The notes: generated by a model not told the origin, from the sequence alone. A stretch of 64,000 nt of DNA from an uncultured Prevotellaceae bacterium (GCA_902784565.1 CACZVE010000015.1:21223-85222); one strand, 5' to 3'; shown: positions 7,295-15,073, numbered from the stretch's first letter. Made by a program: numbers and translations.

Positions 7295-7444
7295 GGCAAA
7301 ACATTTTTGATTAATTTGCGCCAGCAGTGATGCTCGCACACCTTGTGAAATTTTTAGTGACAAAGGACATAGAACTTTTTGTTATCCTGTCCATCCTTTC
7401 AGAATGAATACACCCTCCTATTTCTGTTATCCTCACTTAACGAA

Positions 7445-7726
7445 TTAATCTAGACACATCTGCACCCCTGTGGCTTTCATATTTCCTCCACATTTCGGGC
7501 ATTTCCCCTTTATGGGGTTCCACTTCTGAATCTGGTCCCCACCACAGTCAGGGCACACAACCTTCTCTGGCTTCTCACCATAAGGATAAACCACATCAAC
7601 AATCTCTTTACAGTCCGGACACAGAAAAGTCTCTGTCTCCCCCATCATCACCATATCCTTTCCCTTAGGGTTCGCTGCCAAAGTATAGCCACATCCCTCA
7701 CATTTGTACTCTTTATATATTGCCAT
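7445..7726 (-). CDS. Small zinc-ribbon protein
   Basis: This 93-aa protein has four paired-cysteine knuckles: CEGCG (residues 9-13), CPDCK, CPDCGG and CPKCGG. They suggest two zinc-ribbon folds that bind metal. Such proteins bind nucleic acid or partner proteins; no enzyme motif is seen. It follows the GIY-YIG gene on the same strand by 89 bp and may be the last gene of that unit. The fold is clear but the role unknown. Confidence 0.7.
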   Translation of the reverse strand: MAIYKEYKCEGCGYTLAANPKGKDMVMMGETETFLCPDCKEIVDVVYPYGEKPEKVVCPDCGGDQIQKWNPIKGKCPKCGGNMKATGVQMCLD

Positions 7727-7815
7727 AGTTTTCTTTTTTTTGATGTTTCTTGTAACATTGTGTCAGACACCGTGTTACCTTGTTAGTTCATCCATACGAA
7801 TTAATAGAGATAAAA

Positions 7816-8649
7816 TTATTCTATATCTTTAGCATATTTCCAATAATAACTATATGCTGTTCTCTGCTTACCTTTTAAAACATTTATCACGTTTTGAGGG
7901 CTCGGAACATTAAAAGCTTGACAAATATCGTTCAATGAATCATACTCCTTTATTATATTTCCATCTTTATCTATTTGAACTATAGCCCTTTTCTTTCTCT
8001 CGTCAGAGATGATTCTCTCCAAATTATCATAGATATAATCTGAAACTTCTTCTTCTACCTCATTTTGAATCTTCCATCCGATAAAAGGAATAGCATCGTC
8101 CAATAATGAATCGTAAACCTCATCATCATTTGATGAAGGTTTTTCAAAATTGTAAGCATCTATCCACCCCTGAAAAGGATTGATTTCCCGATATTTCTCT
8201 TTTGCTAAATACTTTTCTTCATCATTCAACCTCTTCCCCCTCTCAAGTTTATCAACCAAACTATTATATAATTGTAAACGTTTGGGGAGTTCTTCATTTA
8301 TCATCTCATTGTATTTTTCTTGTATTATTGCTTTGGAGTTAGTATGCGAATGTCCACTTGTTTCGACATTATATCCATAATCTGGATCAAATGCCCGATA
8401 CAACTGAATATAGTGGGTTTCAGCCTGATTAAGAACCCAAACCAATTCGTCTATACTATCACAATCTGCTTCATATATTACCTCATATTTGGATTCTCCA
8501 TATTTTTGCAGAGCCTCCCATAAACGAGTGTTACTAGGTCCTGCCAACTTATCAAGATGTTCGCGCTTCCTTTTCTCTGGATGACGTCTTGTTTGCCCTA
8601 TATAAACTTTACCATCCGGGAATGTATATTTGTATATTATACCTTTCAT
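7816..8649 (-). CDS. GIY-YIG nuclease with a NUMOD1-like C-terminus
   Basis: Residues 1-90 form a GIY-YIG endonuclease domain (GIIYKYTF, then KVYIGQTRR, then EKRKREHL), with conserved Tyr, Gly and Arg in place. A long helical, acidic middle follows. The end (IVQIDKDGNIIKEYDSLNDI, then a short helix-turn region finishing KGKQRTAYSYYW) resembles the NUMOD1 DNA-binding repeat of homing-type nucleases. It starts 30 bp after a 44-aa membrane peptide gene and probably shares that gene's promoter and operator. The A+T content appears higher than in neighbouring genes, suggesting transfer. The nuclease fold is sure; whether it is a homing, repair or defence enzyme is not. Confidence 0.8.
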   Translation of the reverse strand: MKGIIYKYTFPDGKVYIGQTRRHPEKRKREHLDKLAGPSNTRLWEALQKYGESKYEVIYEADCDSIDELVWVLNQAETHYIQLYRAFDPDYGYNVETSGHSHTNSKAIIQEKYNEMINEELPKRLQLYNSLVDKLERGKRLNDEEKYLAKEKYREINPFQGWIDAYNFEKPSSNDDEVYDSLLDDAIPFIGWKIQNEVEEEVSDYIYDNLERIISDERKKRAIVQIDKDGNIIKEYDSLNDICQAFNVPSPQNVINVLKGKQRTAYSYYWKYAKDIE

Positions 8650-8679
8650 AATCCTTATTTTAAAATGTATTTTATACTT

Positions 8680-8814
8680 TTAATGATACTTTGGATTGAA
8701 AAAACTACAGATGATACCAACGATAAACATTACCGGGAAAAACCACCAAGGCAATAAACATGCAGCAATGATGATTGCCAAAATACTGAAAACTATTAAT
8801 GCACCTTCAATCAT
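8680..8814 (-). CDS. 44-aa two-helix membrane peptide under an operator shared with umuDC
   Basis: The minus-strand frame starts at the ATG at 8812-8814 and ends with TAA at 8680-8682. The product begins MIEGALIVFSILAIIIAACL, has a WWFFP turn, a second hydrophobic run (VMFIVGIICSFF) and a short NPKYH tail, so nearly all of it is membrane-embedded. It lies 26 bp from a -7 box carrying the same palindromic operator found before umuD. Small hydrophobic peptides under SOS control are often toxins (TisB in E. coli is the model); that is an analogy, not homology. It could instead be a small immunity-type or accessory protein for the GIY-YIG nuclease that follows. Confidence 0.6.
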   Translation of the reverse strand: MIEGALIVFSILAIIIAACLLPWWFFPVMFIVGIICSFFNPKYH

Positions 8815-8839
8815 AACTCAAATACTTTAAAATTACGCT

Positions 8840-8876
8840 GCAAAAATAGCCCCAGCCTGTACCATAAGTCGGTACA
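8840..8876 (-). promoter_or_regulatory. Promoter plus palindromic operator for the 44-aa peptide/GIY-YIG unit
   Basis: The operator TGTACC-N7-GGTACA spans 8858-8876. After exactly 9 bp comes the -7 box at 8840-8848 (TATTTTTGC on the minus strand). The umuD promoter has the same elements at the same spacing. The operator covers the -33/spacer region, so a bound protein would block transcription. Confidence 0.7.
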
Positions 8877-8903
8877 CCCTTGATTATTTAACAAGAATTA
8901 ATA

Positions 8904-9422
8904 TTATTCCTCTGCTGCTTTAAGCATACCGCCTTCTTCTTCCATATCAGGATAAGGCTTTCCTATGGTGGCATGATCCTCCAGCCAGATCTTGTTCAGT
9001 GTATATGCGAGAGATTTCAGCGTGTCTTCACGCTTTGATGGTTTCAGTTCACACTCCCACACCGTGATGCAATGCCAACCCATTTCAGCCAACTTGCGCT
9101 GTTCCTCAATATCACGCTGCTGGTTCCGACTAATCTTTGCCACCCAAAATTCATGGTTAGTGTTTGGTATCTTGCAGCAGGCAGAACTCTCCATTGTACT
9201 CGAATCCACAAGATGCCCATGCCAGAAGCATCCGTTGATGAAGATGCAAGTCCGATATTTCTTCAGCACCAAATCAGGATGCCCAGGCAATCGCTTATGA
9301 TTCAACCTAAAGCGGAATCCCTTTCTCCACAGCCCCTTCCGCACAATCATCTCCGGCTTCGTATTTTTACCACGAATTGCCGCCATAGTATTATGACGTT
9401 GTTGTGGAGTGAGATGGTCCAT
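8904..9422 (-). CDS. vsr: Very short patch repair endonuclease
   Basis: Vsr nicks DNA next to T:G mismatches formed when 5-methylcytosine deaminates, allowing repair. This 172-aa protein opens MDHLTPQQRHNTMAAIRGKN, has the family basic region (RFRLNHKRLPGHPDLVL, with the metal-binding Asp), and the hallmark CIFINGCFWHGH. It lies 1 bp after the stop of the C5 methyltransferase on the same strand, the usual pairing, and closes the restriction-modification operon. Family length and motifs are complete, so it is probably active. Confidence 0.93.
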   Translation of the reverse strand: MDHLTPQQRHNTMAAIRGKNTKPEMIVRKGLWRKGFRFRLNHKRLPGHPDLVLKKYRTCIFINGCFWHGHLVDSSTMESSACCKIPNTNHEFWVAKISRNQQRDIEEQRKLAEMGWHCITVWECELKPSKREDTLKSLAYTLNKIWLEDHATIGKPYPDMEEEGGMLKAAEE

Positions 9423-9423
9423 A

Positions 9424-11151
9424 TTATTCTCTAAAAATCCTTCCCAGCAAAGTATCCTTATACCAATATCTTGTCAGCGACAGCATTTCATATTCAGGCA
9501 GACTCTCCAAGTATTCCAATTCAAACACCAAACGTGGTTCTTCATCATTAGACTCTGGATGAATCTCTGCCTTGTTGCCAATACGAGCAACGCGAATCAG
9601 ATACAGATCACGCACTCCCTTCTCCTTAATATAAGGCATGAAGTAGTAAAGTTTGTTGATAGCAACAGTTGAAGGGAAAGTCTTGGTTTTACCTGTATAG
9701 TAAATCTTTGTAGGCTCTTCTTTCAAGAAGTATTCCTCATTATCTTTTTTCACCAAGCCAATCAGCAGATGCTTCGCAGGGTCTAGTGTGTATTGTTTCT
9801 TGGGACGATTGACCACCAAGGGTTTTTCTTCGTCAGCAAATAAGCCTAAATCAAGCATCGGCTTGGCATCGCGGCTTGTGAAAATAGGCTTAGAAGATAC
9901 AGGAGCCTCGTCATAGATGAACTGATAGAGACTCTTACCAATCTGTTCAACGATACCACACACCAATGCATTACCCATTAGAAATGCACGTCTTCCATCT
10001 GATACTTCTGGATGGAGTGTATGATTGTCAGGGAACATATTCATACGTTCCAACTCAATAGGCAGCAGGCGGCGATAGCGGCCAGACTTCGTTTTCACCA
10101 CATGTTTGAAACGTGATGGTGCAGTGCCACCTTCCCCAGTTATAATAGTACGTGAAGGCTGGTCAAGAGAGTCAGGGAAAGCCATACCTCCCTCAGAGAA
10201 CATATACTTGTAGCCCTCCTTGGAAACACGCTCAATCTTCTTAGCACCCTTTTCATATTCCCATTTAGGGAGTTCTTCATCTGAGATAAAGAATTCTTCT
10301 GGCACGAAATCCTCATCAACAAGATTGCCTCCCAATGTCTGACGTGGACCATCATAAACGGGGTCTGCATCAACGGAATAGACATGGCGGTCCATCATCA
10401 TTCCTGCATTACCAAAAGGACTATCTTTCTTGCCTTTGTTAAATCCGTCAGAAACCTCCTTGATGGAACCTTCTATGTCAAACTCAGACACTGTTCCTGC
10501 CTTTGGTCTGAACTCAAAAGCCTTTGCCATAACTCCATCGAACTCTACCCAGTCTGCCATTTGCTCTACCTTCTGAGCCACCACGGAATTCTGTAAATAG
10601 CCCACGATGTAAGTTCTGCGCCTACGCTGTGGCATACCGTAGTCTGCTGCATTGACAATACGCCACTCTACAACATACCCCAAATCTGCTAAAGAAGCAA
10701 GGATAATTGCAAAGTCGCGCCCTCGCTGAGTTGCAGGAGAATTAAGCAGGCGATCAACATTCTCGAAGAATATATATTGAGGACGTTTGTCGCCTTTCTC
10801 CTGAAGGATGCGATAGATTTGCCACCACAGCACACCTTTCTTACCTTCAATGCCACCTGAACGACTTAACGTTGCAGCTACAGAATAGTCTTGGCAAGGG
10901 AAACCACCAACCAATAAATCATGATCAGGTATATCTGTTGTCAGTACTGTGTTGATATCTTTATTGCAATGCCCTTTTCTGCCAAAGCGAGCCTGATATA
11001 CTAACGAAGCGTCCTGATGCTGAGTCGACGGTTCCCACTGGTTATTCCAGATGGTTTCGTATGCGTCCGACGCACCTTCAAGTCCAATGCGGAAACCACC
11101 CACACCGGCGAATAATTCTACTACACGAATCTTATGTTTACTCTTAGACAT
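9424..11151 (-). CDS. dcm: DNA (cytosine-5-)-methyltransferase with a C-terminal extension
   Basis: All main C5-methyltransferase motifs are present: I (ELFAGVGGFRIGLE, about residue 13), IV with catalytic Cys (GGFPCQDYS), VI (FFENVDRLL), VIII (MPQRRRRTYIVGY) and X (LMGNALVCGIVEQIG). It transfers a methyl group from S-adenosylmethionine to cytosine. At 575 aa it exceeds the usual length by about 170 residues; the extension (from about residue 400) is unrecognised. Its start overlaps the end of the restriction-enzyme frame by 8 bp, implying coupled translation. With a Sau3AI-like partner the target may be GATC, an inference from the family rather than the sequence. Confidence 0.93.
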   Translation of the reverse strand: MSKSKHKIRVVELFAGVGGFRIGLEGASDAYETIWNNQWEPSTQHQDASLVYQARFGRKGHCNKDINTVLTTDIPDHDLLVGGFPCQDYSVAATLSRSGGIEGKKGVLWWQIYRILQEKGDKRPQYIFFENVDRLLNSPATQRGRDFAIILASLADLGYVVEWRIVNAADYGMPQRRRRTYIVGYLQNSVVAQKVEQMADWVEFDGVMAKAFEFRPKAGTVSEFDIEGSIKEVSDGFNKGKKDSPFGNAGMMMDRHVYSVDADPVYDGPRQTLGGNLVDEDFVPEEFFISDEELPKWEYEKGAKKIERVSKEGYKYMFSEGGMAFPDSLDQPSRTIITGEGGTAPSRFKHVVKTKSGRYRRLLPIELERMNMFPDNHTLHPEVSDGRRAFLMGNALVCGIVEQIGKSLYQFIYDEAPVSSKPIFTSRDAKPMLDLGLFADEEKPLVVNRPKKQYTLDPAKHLLIGLVKKDNEEYFLKEEPTKIYYTGKTKTFPSTVAINKLYYFMPYIKEKGVRDLYLIRVARIGNKAEIHPESNDEEPRLVFELEYLESLPEYEMLSLTRYWYKDTLLGRIFRE

Positions 11152-11590
11152 TCTCTTTTATAATTTCTTTTACATAATCGTTGTTGAACCAATAACAATA
11201 TTTCTTCACCTTTTCGCCATCTGGATTATTAGGATTGATGGCTAAGTCTTTTGAATTCTTTCCCTTTGGACGGACGTGAAACCGCTTGTTTTTGGGAGAA
11301 TTGAAGTAGTCTGGGTGAATGTGGTTGTCCAGAATTGTTTGGCGAATATGTTTCCAGTATTTCTCAGCGTACTCTAAATCTTCTACTGGCATAGTCCAGA
11401 AGAAAGCCTTGTCAAAAGCATATGTATTCTCTGTTACAAGTTCGCCTTCTTTGTTGTAATACTCTATCTGCCCGCCATCGGCTCTGAAAATGGCAAACAG
11501 AAAACGACCGCTGAAAATCTCATATAAACGAGAATCCAGCCAGTCTTCAGTATCATAAACCTCAGAGTAGTTGATATTCTCAAAAGACAT
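11144..11590 (-). CDS. Sau3AI-like restriction endonuclease, C-terminal part (frameshifted)
   Basis: This 148-aa frame begins MSFENINYSEVYDTEDWLDS and continues FSGRFLFAIFRADGG. It is the expected continuation of the upstream 338-aa frame after restoring one base: adding a G in the GTGGTGG run at about 11603-11606 joins them as VVGINEAMSFENI. The MutH-like second domain of Sau3AI-family enzymes helps recognise DNA. As it stands this part would be translated separately or not at all. It overlaps the methyltransferase start by 8 bp. Confidence 0.65.
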   Translation of the reverse strand: MSFENINYSEVYDTEDWLDSRLYEIFSGRFLFAIFRADGGQIEYYNKEGELVTENTYAFDKAFFWTMPVEDLEYAEKYWKHIRQTILDNHIHPDYFNSPKNKRFHVRPKGKNSKDLAINPNNPDGEKVKKYCYWFNNDYVKEIIKENV

Positions 11591-12480
11591 TGCCTCGTTG
11601 ATGCCACCACATATTTGTCCTTTGAAGTGTCATACCTTTTGCCGATCTTTGAACACAATTGTTCATAAGTCAGCCCCTGATAATCGTCGAATTTGCGAAG
11701 TACAATATTCTCGAATGTGTCGTTACGCAATTCTGCTGCCGTTGCAATCTGTGAAGCCTTCTCCTTATACTTGAAATTGACAACAGATTTCTTTTTGCTA
11801 GCCTTGATAAATTCAAGAACAGTGCGCATATAGGCAGGCTTAAGCGAGAATGCTCTGCCAGGAGCAAGAACATTTGAATATGGTTGCTGGCGTAGTTTTG
11901 AATCCTTGTTACCTTTGCGACAAGCACCAAGATATTCCGTATCACCTTCTGACAACAAGTGAGCTTCACCTCTCTTGATTTTGTTGATTATAACCTCGTA
12001 GTCATTCTTAATAATCAGCAAATCTTTTTCAGGAATCTTCCATAATACGACATAAAGGAAATAACGGTCAAATTGCTCAACTCCCTTTTCGTACAGATAG
12101 AATAGCAAAAGAAGTAGTCGAAATTTCTTATAGAACAAGGACATTTCAAACGTTTGACTAACCACTTCATTGTAGTTTATCATGTCAACGACGAGTCGCT
12201 CCTTTATCTGAAGCGTCATGTCTTTAAGTTCTTTGAGACCTGTCGTTTTCAGTTCAACGCCAGCTTCCCTGAAATCTGGCTCTGGTGAACTATTGGGTTT
12301 ATAGTGATAGTAGAGTTCCTCAACCATTTGTCCTAATTCACCCTTGTTCTTTGAGTTGTAACCAGCAACAGCAGCATCGCCAACGATTTCTCGCAGCGTG
12401 TGGTCTATGAGGGGCAGAGCGTACTCATAGATGGATATTGGGTCTGTCTTGTCGTACGGCAAAGATTCTTTATGTGCCAT
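11464..12480 (-). CDS. Sau3AI/MutH-family restriction endonuclease, N-terminal part (frameshifted)
   Basis: This 338-aa frame starts MAHKESLPYDKTDPISIYEYA and carries the MutH/Sau3AI catalytic signature: an Asp in PDFREAG followed by ELKTTGL (E-x-K). Sau3AI-type enzymes cleave both strands at GATC. Residues after DTSKDKYVV are out of frame; the true continuation is the 11144-11590 frame, giving a protein of about 445 aa. The lesion is one missing base in a short G run, so a sequencing error, a recent mutation or phase variation are all possible. It is the first gene of the operon with methyltransferase and vsr. The frameshift leaves the catalytic motifs intact but removes the C-terminal domain. 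Confidence 0.75.
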   Translation of the reverse strand: MAHKESLPYDKTDPISIYEYALPLIDHTLREIVGDAAVAGYNSKNKGELGQMVEELYYHYKPNSSPEPDFREAGVELKTTGLKELKDMTLQIKERLVVDMINYNEVVSQTFEMSLFYKKFRLLLLLFYLYEKGVEQFDRYFLYVVLWKIPEKDLLIIKNDYEVIINKIKRGEAHLLSEGDTEYLGACRKGNKDSKLRQQPYSNVLAPGRAFSLKPAYMRTVLEFIKASKKKSVVNFKYKEKASQIATAAELRNDTFENIVLRKFDDYQGLTYEQLCSKIGKRYDTSKDKYVVASTRQCLLRISTTLRFMILKTGWILVYMRFSAVVFCLPFSEPMAGR

Positions 12481-12513
12481 TCTATTATTCGCCTATTAAT
12501 AACTAATTGCCGA

Positions 12514-12521
12514 CAAAATTA
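12514..12521 (-). promoter_or_regulatory. Probable -7 box of the restriction-modification operon
   Basis: This reads TAATTTTG on the minus strand, 33 bp before the ATG at 12480. No good TTTG was found at the usual distance, so it is only probable. Confidence 0.4.
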
Positions 12522-12584
12522 CAAAAACTTTGGGAGAAAAATGTGTTTTGTTTCAAAAATACACAATATTTAATAAAAGAACAG

Positions 12585-12614
12585 ATTACACTCGGGGACA
12601 GGACGTTGTGTAAT
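12585..12614. promoter_or_regulatory. Inverted repeat between umuC and the restriction operon
   Basis: ATTACAC (12585-12591) and GTGTAAT (12608-12614) flank a GC-rich centre. It lies after the umuC stop and before the restriction operon promoter on the same strand. It could end umuDC transcription, although no T run follows, or act as an operator. Confidence 0.35.
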
Positions 12615-12660
12615 TATAAATGAGTTTTCGGAAATTATGCTTTGATAAAGATGAGCGTTT

Positions 12661-13956
12661 TTATTTCAATTTTATGATGTCGCTCCACCTCGTGGTGGGG
12701 TTTTTGCTTTTGAAGTCGTGCTTGATGGCATTGGCAAAGATATTTGCCTTACCTTTGCCGTCCTTCTGGGTGTACTGCTGGCTGCCGATGACGATAGTCT
12801 CAGTGCCGTAGCGTTTGTTGATGCGGTCTACCACCTTGTCGAGTTGCCGGAACTTCTGGATGTGTTCGGCATCGAGGTCGAAGAGATCCTGCTGCAAAGG
12901 GCTGTCGGGTGTGATGCCGAGAACGATGACACCGGCCCGCTTGTAGAGGTAGCCCTGGTGGTAGATGCCTTTCAGCACCTCCTTCGCTGCCTTCACGATG
13001 TGGATGGTGGAACTGCTTGGCGTGACAAGCCGCCGTTCCTCGTATCGCCAGCACTGGGGCAGGTCTTCGCGGAAGGGATTGGTGGAGAGGAACACGCCGA
13101 CGATGGAAGCCACTGAGCCCTGCTTTCTGAGTTTCTCGGCACAGCGGCTGGCATAGTTCGACACGTGGGTATTCAGGGTGTCGAGGTCGGCAATCATCCC
13201 GTTGAAACTGCGACTGGTGCAGATGCTTTTCTTCTTCGTCAGTTCCTCATTCGGCACCACATCCTCGCCGTTGAGTTCCTGCCAGGTGCGCAGGATATTG
13301 ATGTTGTTGAAGGTCATCCGCACCCAGTCCTTGTGGTGGATGGCGAAGTCGTAGGCAGTATGGCATCCGAGGGCCTGCAACTTGGCGGCGTAGCGTCTGC
13401 CGATGCCCCAGACATCCTCGATGGGGAGCCATTTCAGGGCGGCAATGCGGTTCGCGTCGTTGTCGATGATGCAGCAGTGGCGATAGACCTCGAACTTTTT
13501 GGCCAGTCGGGCGGCGATTTTGGCAAGGGTCTTGTTGGGAGCCAGTCCGATGCTGACGGGCATCCCCACCCATTTCCATATCTTTCCGTACAGGTGCTCG
13601 CCCCAGGGCTGGAGTCTGTCGTGCCGGATGCCATCGAGATAGACGAAGCACTCGTCGATGCTGTAGCGGAAATAGGCGGGTGCCTCCTGCCGGATGATGC
13701 TCACCACCCGTGAGGTCAGGTCGCCATAGAGTTCGTAGTTGGAGGAGAAGACGGCGATGTCCTGATTCGGGTATTGCTGGAGCATCTTGAAGTAGGGCAT
13801 GCCTGCGGGGATGCCGAGTGCCTTCGCCTCGTTGCTACGGGCCACCACACAACCGTCGTTGTTCGACAGCACCACCACGGGCTTTCCCTCCAGGTCAGGA
13901 CGGAACACACGCTCGCATGAGACGTAGCAGTTATCGCAGTCAACAATCCCGTACAT
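12661..13956 (-). CDS. umuC: Y-family DNA polymerase UmuC
   Basis: This is the catalytic subunit of error-prone translesion polymerase V. The 431-aa protein has the N-terminal metal-binding site [15 protein letters not shown], the nucleotide-binding [19 protein letters not shown] segment, and the second acidic motif [12 protein letters not shown]. Fingers, palm, thumb ([10 protein letters not shown], helix-hairpin-helix) and little finger are all represented, and the length matches the family. It starts 3 bp after umuD, so the two are co-transcribed from the operator-controlled promoter at 14412-14448. Mobile elements of Bacteroidota often carry umuDC, consistent with its place in the accessory block. 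Confidence 0.95.
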   Translation of the reverse strand: MYGIVDCDNCYVSCERVFRPDLEGKPVVVLSNNDGCVVARSNEAKALGIPAGMPYFKMLQQYPNQDIAVFSSNYELYGDLTSRVVSIIRQEAPAYFRYSIDECFVYLDGIRHDRLQPWGEHLYGKIWKWVGMPVSIGLAPNKTLAKIAARLAKKFEVYRHCCIIDNDANRIAALKWLPIEDVWGIGRRYAAKLQALGCHTAYDFAIHHKDWVRMTFNNINILRTWQELNGEDVVPNEELTKKKSICTSRSFNGMIADLDTLNTHVSNYASRCAEKLRKQGSVASIVGVFLSTNPFREDLPQCWRYEERRLVTPSSSTIHIVKAAKEVLKGIYHQGYLYKRAGVIVLGITPDSPLQQDLFDLDAEHIQKFRQLDKVVDRINKRYGTETIVIGSQQYTQKDGKGKANIFANAIKHDFKSKNPTTRWSDIIKLK

Positions 13957-13959
13957 CGC

Positions 13960-14385
13960 CTATTTCCAAGCCTTTATTGTATAGACCACCACACCCCACA
14001 CGCGGAAATTGGAACTCTCGTCGATGCGGAAGGGACTGAACCTCTTGTTGGCGGGACGCAACTCTATCCATCCCTCCTTGCGGTGCGTCAAGTCGAGGAA
14101 CTTCACGGTATATTCCTTGTCGATATAGGCCACCACCACGTCGCCATCCTCTGCATCGACACTGCGGTCTATGACCACGATGTCGCCGTCGCAGATGGCA
14201 GCATCGATCATGGAGTCGCCCTCCACCTGTCCGTAGAATGTCGCCTCGGGATGTCGTATCAGGTCGCGGTTAAAGTCGAGGCTCTCACCCAGGTAGTCCT
14301 CGGCACTCGACGGGAAGCCTGCCCTGAGAGACCGCGCAAACATCAGGTCAAGCCTCGTCTTGAATTCTCCTTTGATCAGTTTCAT
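13960..14385 (-). CDS. umuD: UmuD-like S24 autoprotease
   Basis: UmuD cleaves itself with RecA help and then joins UmuC. The chosen start gives a 141-aa protein opening MKLIKGEFKTRLDLMFARSL. A Gly-rich cleavage region (RAGFPSSAEDYLGESLDFN) is followed by the S24 catalytic parts: Ser in GDSMIDAAICDGDIVVIDRS and Lys in DKEYTVKFL. A longer frame extends to 14493 but would run through the promoter and operator, so the ATG at 14385 is preferred. It is first in the umuDC operon. Confidence 0.92.
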   Translation of the reverse strand: MKLIKGEFKTRLDLMFARSLRAGFPSSAEDYLGESLDFNRDLIRHPEATFYGQVEGDSMIDAAICDGDIVVIDRSVDAEDGDVVVAYIDKEYTVKFLDLTHRKEGWIELRPANKRFSPFRIDESSNFRVWGVVVYTIKAWK

Positions 14386-14411
14386 ATTGCATCCGTTTTG
14401 TTCATGTCGCT

Positions 14412-14448
14412 GCAAAAATACAAAAAAGATGTACCAGAAGTCGGTACA
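14412..14448 (-). promoter_or_regulatory. umuDC promoter with palindromic operator
   Basis: The operator TGTACC-N7-GGTACA lies at 14430-14448; the -7 box TATTTTTGC (minus strand) lies at 14412-14420, 9 bp away. Layout and sequence match 8840-8876, including GCAGCG after the -7 box. This implies one repressor controlling both units. UmuD itself or another S24-type repressor could be involved, but none is identified in the window. Confidence 0.75.
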
Positions 14449-14505
14449 CCCCCAGAGATTTAACTTTATTTTGTACCTGGGAGGTTTGTACATTTAATCG
14501 TGAAG

Positions 14506-14549
14506 TTACCCACTTACCCACTTACCCATTTATGACAGGAAGGTTTTTG
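14506..14549 (-). repeat. 44-bp repeat copy B (inverted relative to A and C)
   Basis: This is the perfect reverse complement of 763-806, containing three GGGTAA(GT) iterons. With copy C (14711-14746) it encloses an AT-rich palindrome. Confidence 0.9.
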
Positions 14550-14638
14550 AAAACGAAATTTTCGATAATTTTGGTAGAGTCAACTGGTTTAGGAGTGAAA
14601 GTCAACTTTCAAAGTACAAATTAGAATTATTTTTAAAC

Positions 14639-14681
14639 TTATTATTATATATATATAAATAATATATATATATAATAATAA
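14639..14681. repeat. AT-rich perfect palindrome
   Basis: Arms of 19 bp at 14639-14657 and 14663-14681, made only of A and T, surround a 5-base centre. It would melt or extrude easily. It lies between iteron copies B and C, in an intergenic region of about 540 bp (14386-14925) without genes. Confidence 0.8.
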
Positions 14682-14710
14682 AATTTTCTGCTTCTAAAAA
14701 TCGCAGAATG

Positions 14711-14746
14711 TTCCTGTCATAAATGGGTAAGTGGGTAAGTGGGTAA
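14711..14746 (+). repeat. 36-bp repeat copy C
   Basis: This is identical to the last 36 bp of copy A: TTCCTGTCATAAAT followed by two GGGTAAGT and one GGGTAA. It has the same orientation as A and is inverted relative to B. Confidence 0.9.
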
Positions 14747-14799
14747 CTTTGCCCCTGGTACAGCGTTAAACAAATTTAACAAAGAAACTTTACAAAATA

Positions 14800-14831
14800 T
14801 TTGCATAATTGAAAAAGATTTTGTACCTTTG
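14800..14831 (+). promoter_or_regulatory. Promoter for the smalltalk peptide
   Basis: TTTG at 14800-14803, a 20-bp spacer, then TACCTTTG at 14824-14831. It lies 94 bp before the ATG at 14926, the first plus-strand gene of this part. Confidence 0.65.
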
Positions 14832-14925
14832 TATCGTGTTTAAGAAAGGCACAAAACAAGTGGACTAAGGAAGAGGCTAAGAAAAACGCGGACATATAAA
14901 CAACTAAAACACATCATTTAGCATT

Positions 14926-15036
14926 ATGAAAATCAAGTGGTCAACAGTGAGGAAGATCCTCCAGATTCTTGCAACCATCATCACCACCGTCGTGGGAACA
15001 GTCGCCGTCCTAAAAACAGGAAGGAGGCGAGTATGA
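14926..15036 (+). CDS. Smalltalk-type short membrane peptide
   Basis: This 36-aa product begins MKIKWSTVRKILQILATIIT and continues TVVGTVAVLKTGRRRV. It has the basic start, Trp, and single hydrophobic helix (ILQILATIITTVVGTVAV) of the peptides called smalltalk proteins in Bacteroidota. Those are usually found beside a DNA-binding protein and a peptidoglycan-acting protein in the primase locus, as here. The function of the family is not known to me. It lies between its promoter at 14800-14831 and the first 43-bp repeat array. Confidence 0.7.
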   Translation: MKIKWSTVRKILQILATIITTVVGTVAVLKTGRRRV

Positions 15037-15073
15037 GATTGAAAACATTGCCCCAAATCCGGGGCACACCTAT

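Noticed and set aside
8858-8876. Canonical LexA box
   Set aside because: The sequence does not match the known E. coli or Bacillus LexA boxes; it is reported only as an operator-like palindrome.
14385-14493. Longer UmuD start giving 36 extra residues
   Set aside because: The extension passes through the -7 box and operator, and its residues (NLWGCTDFWYIFFVF) do not fit the family.
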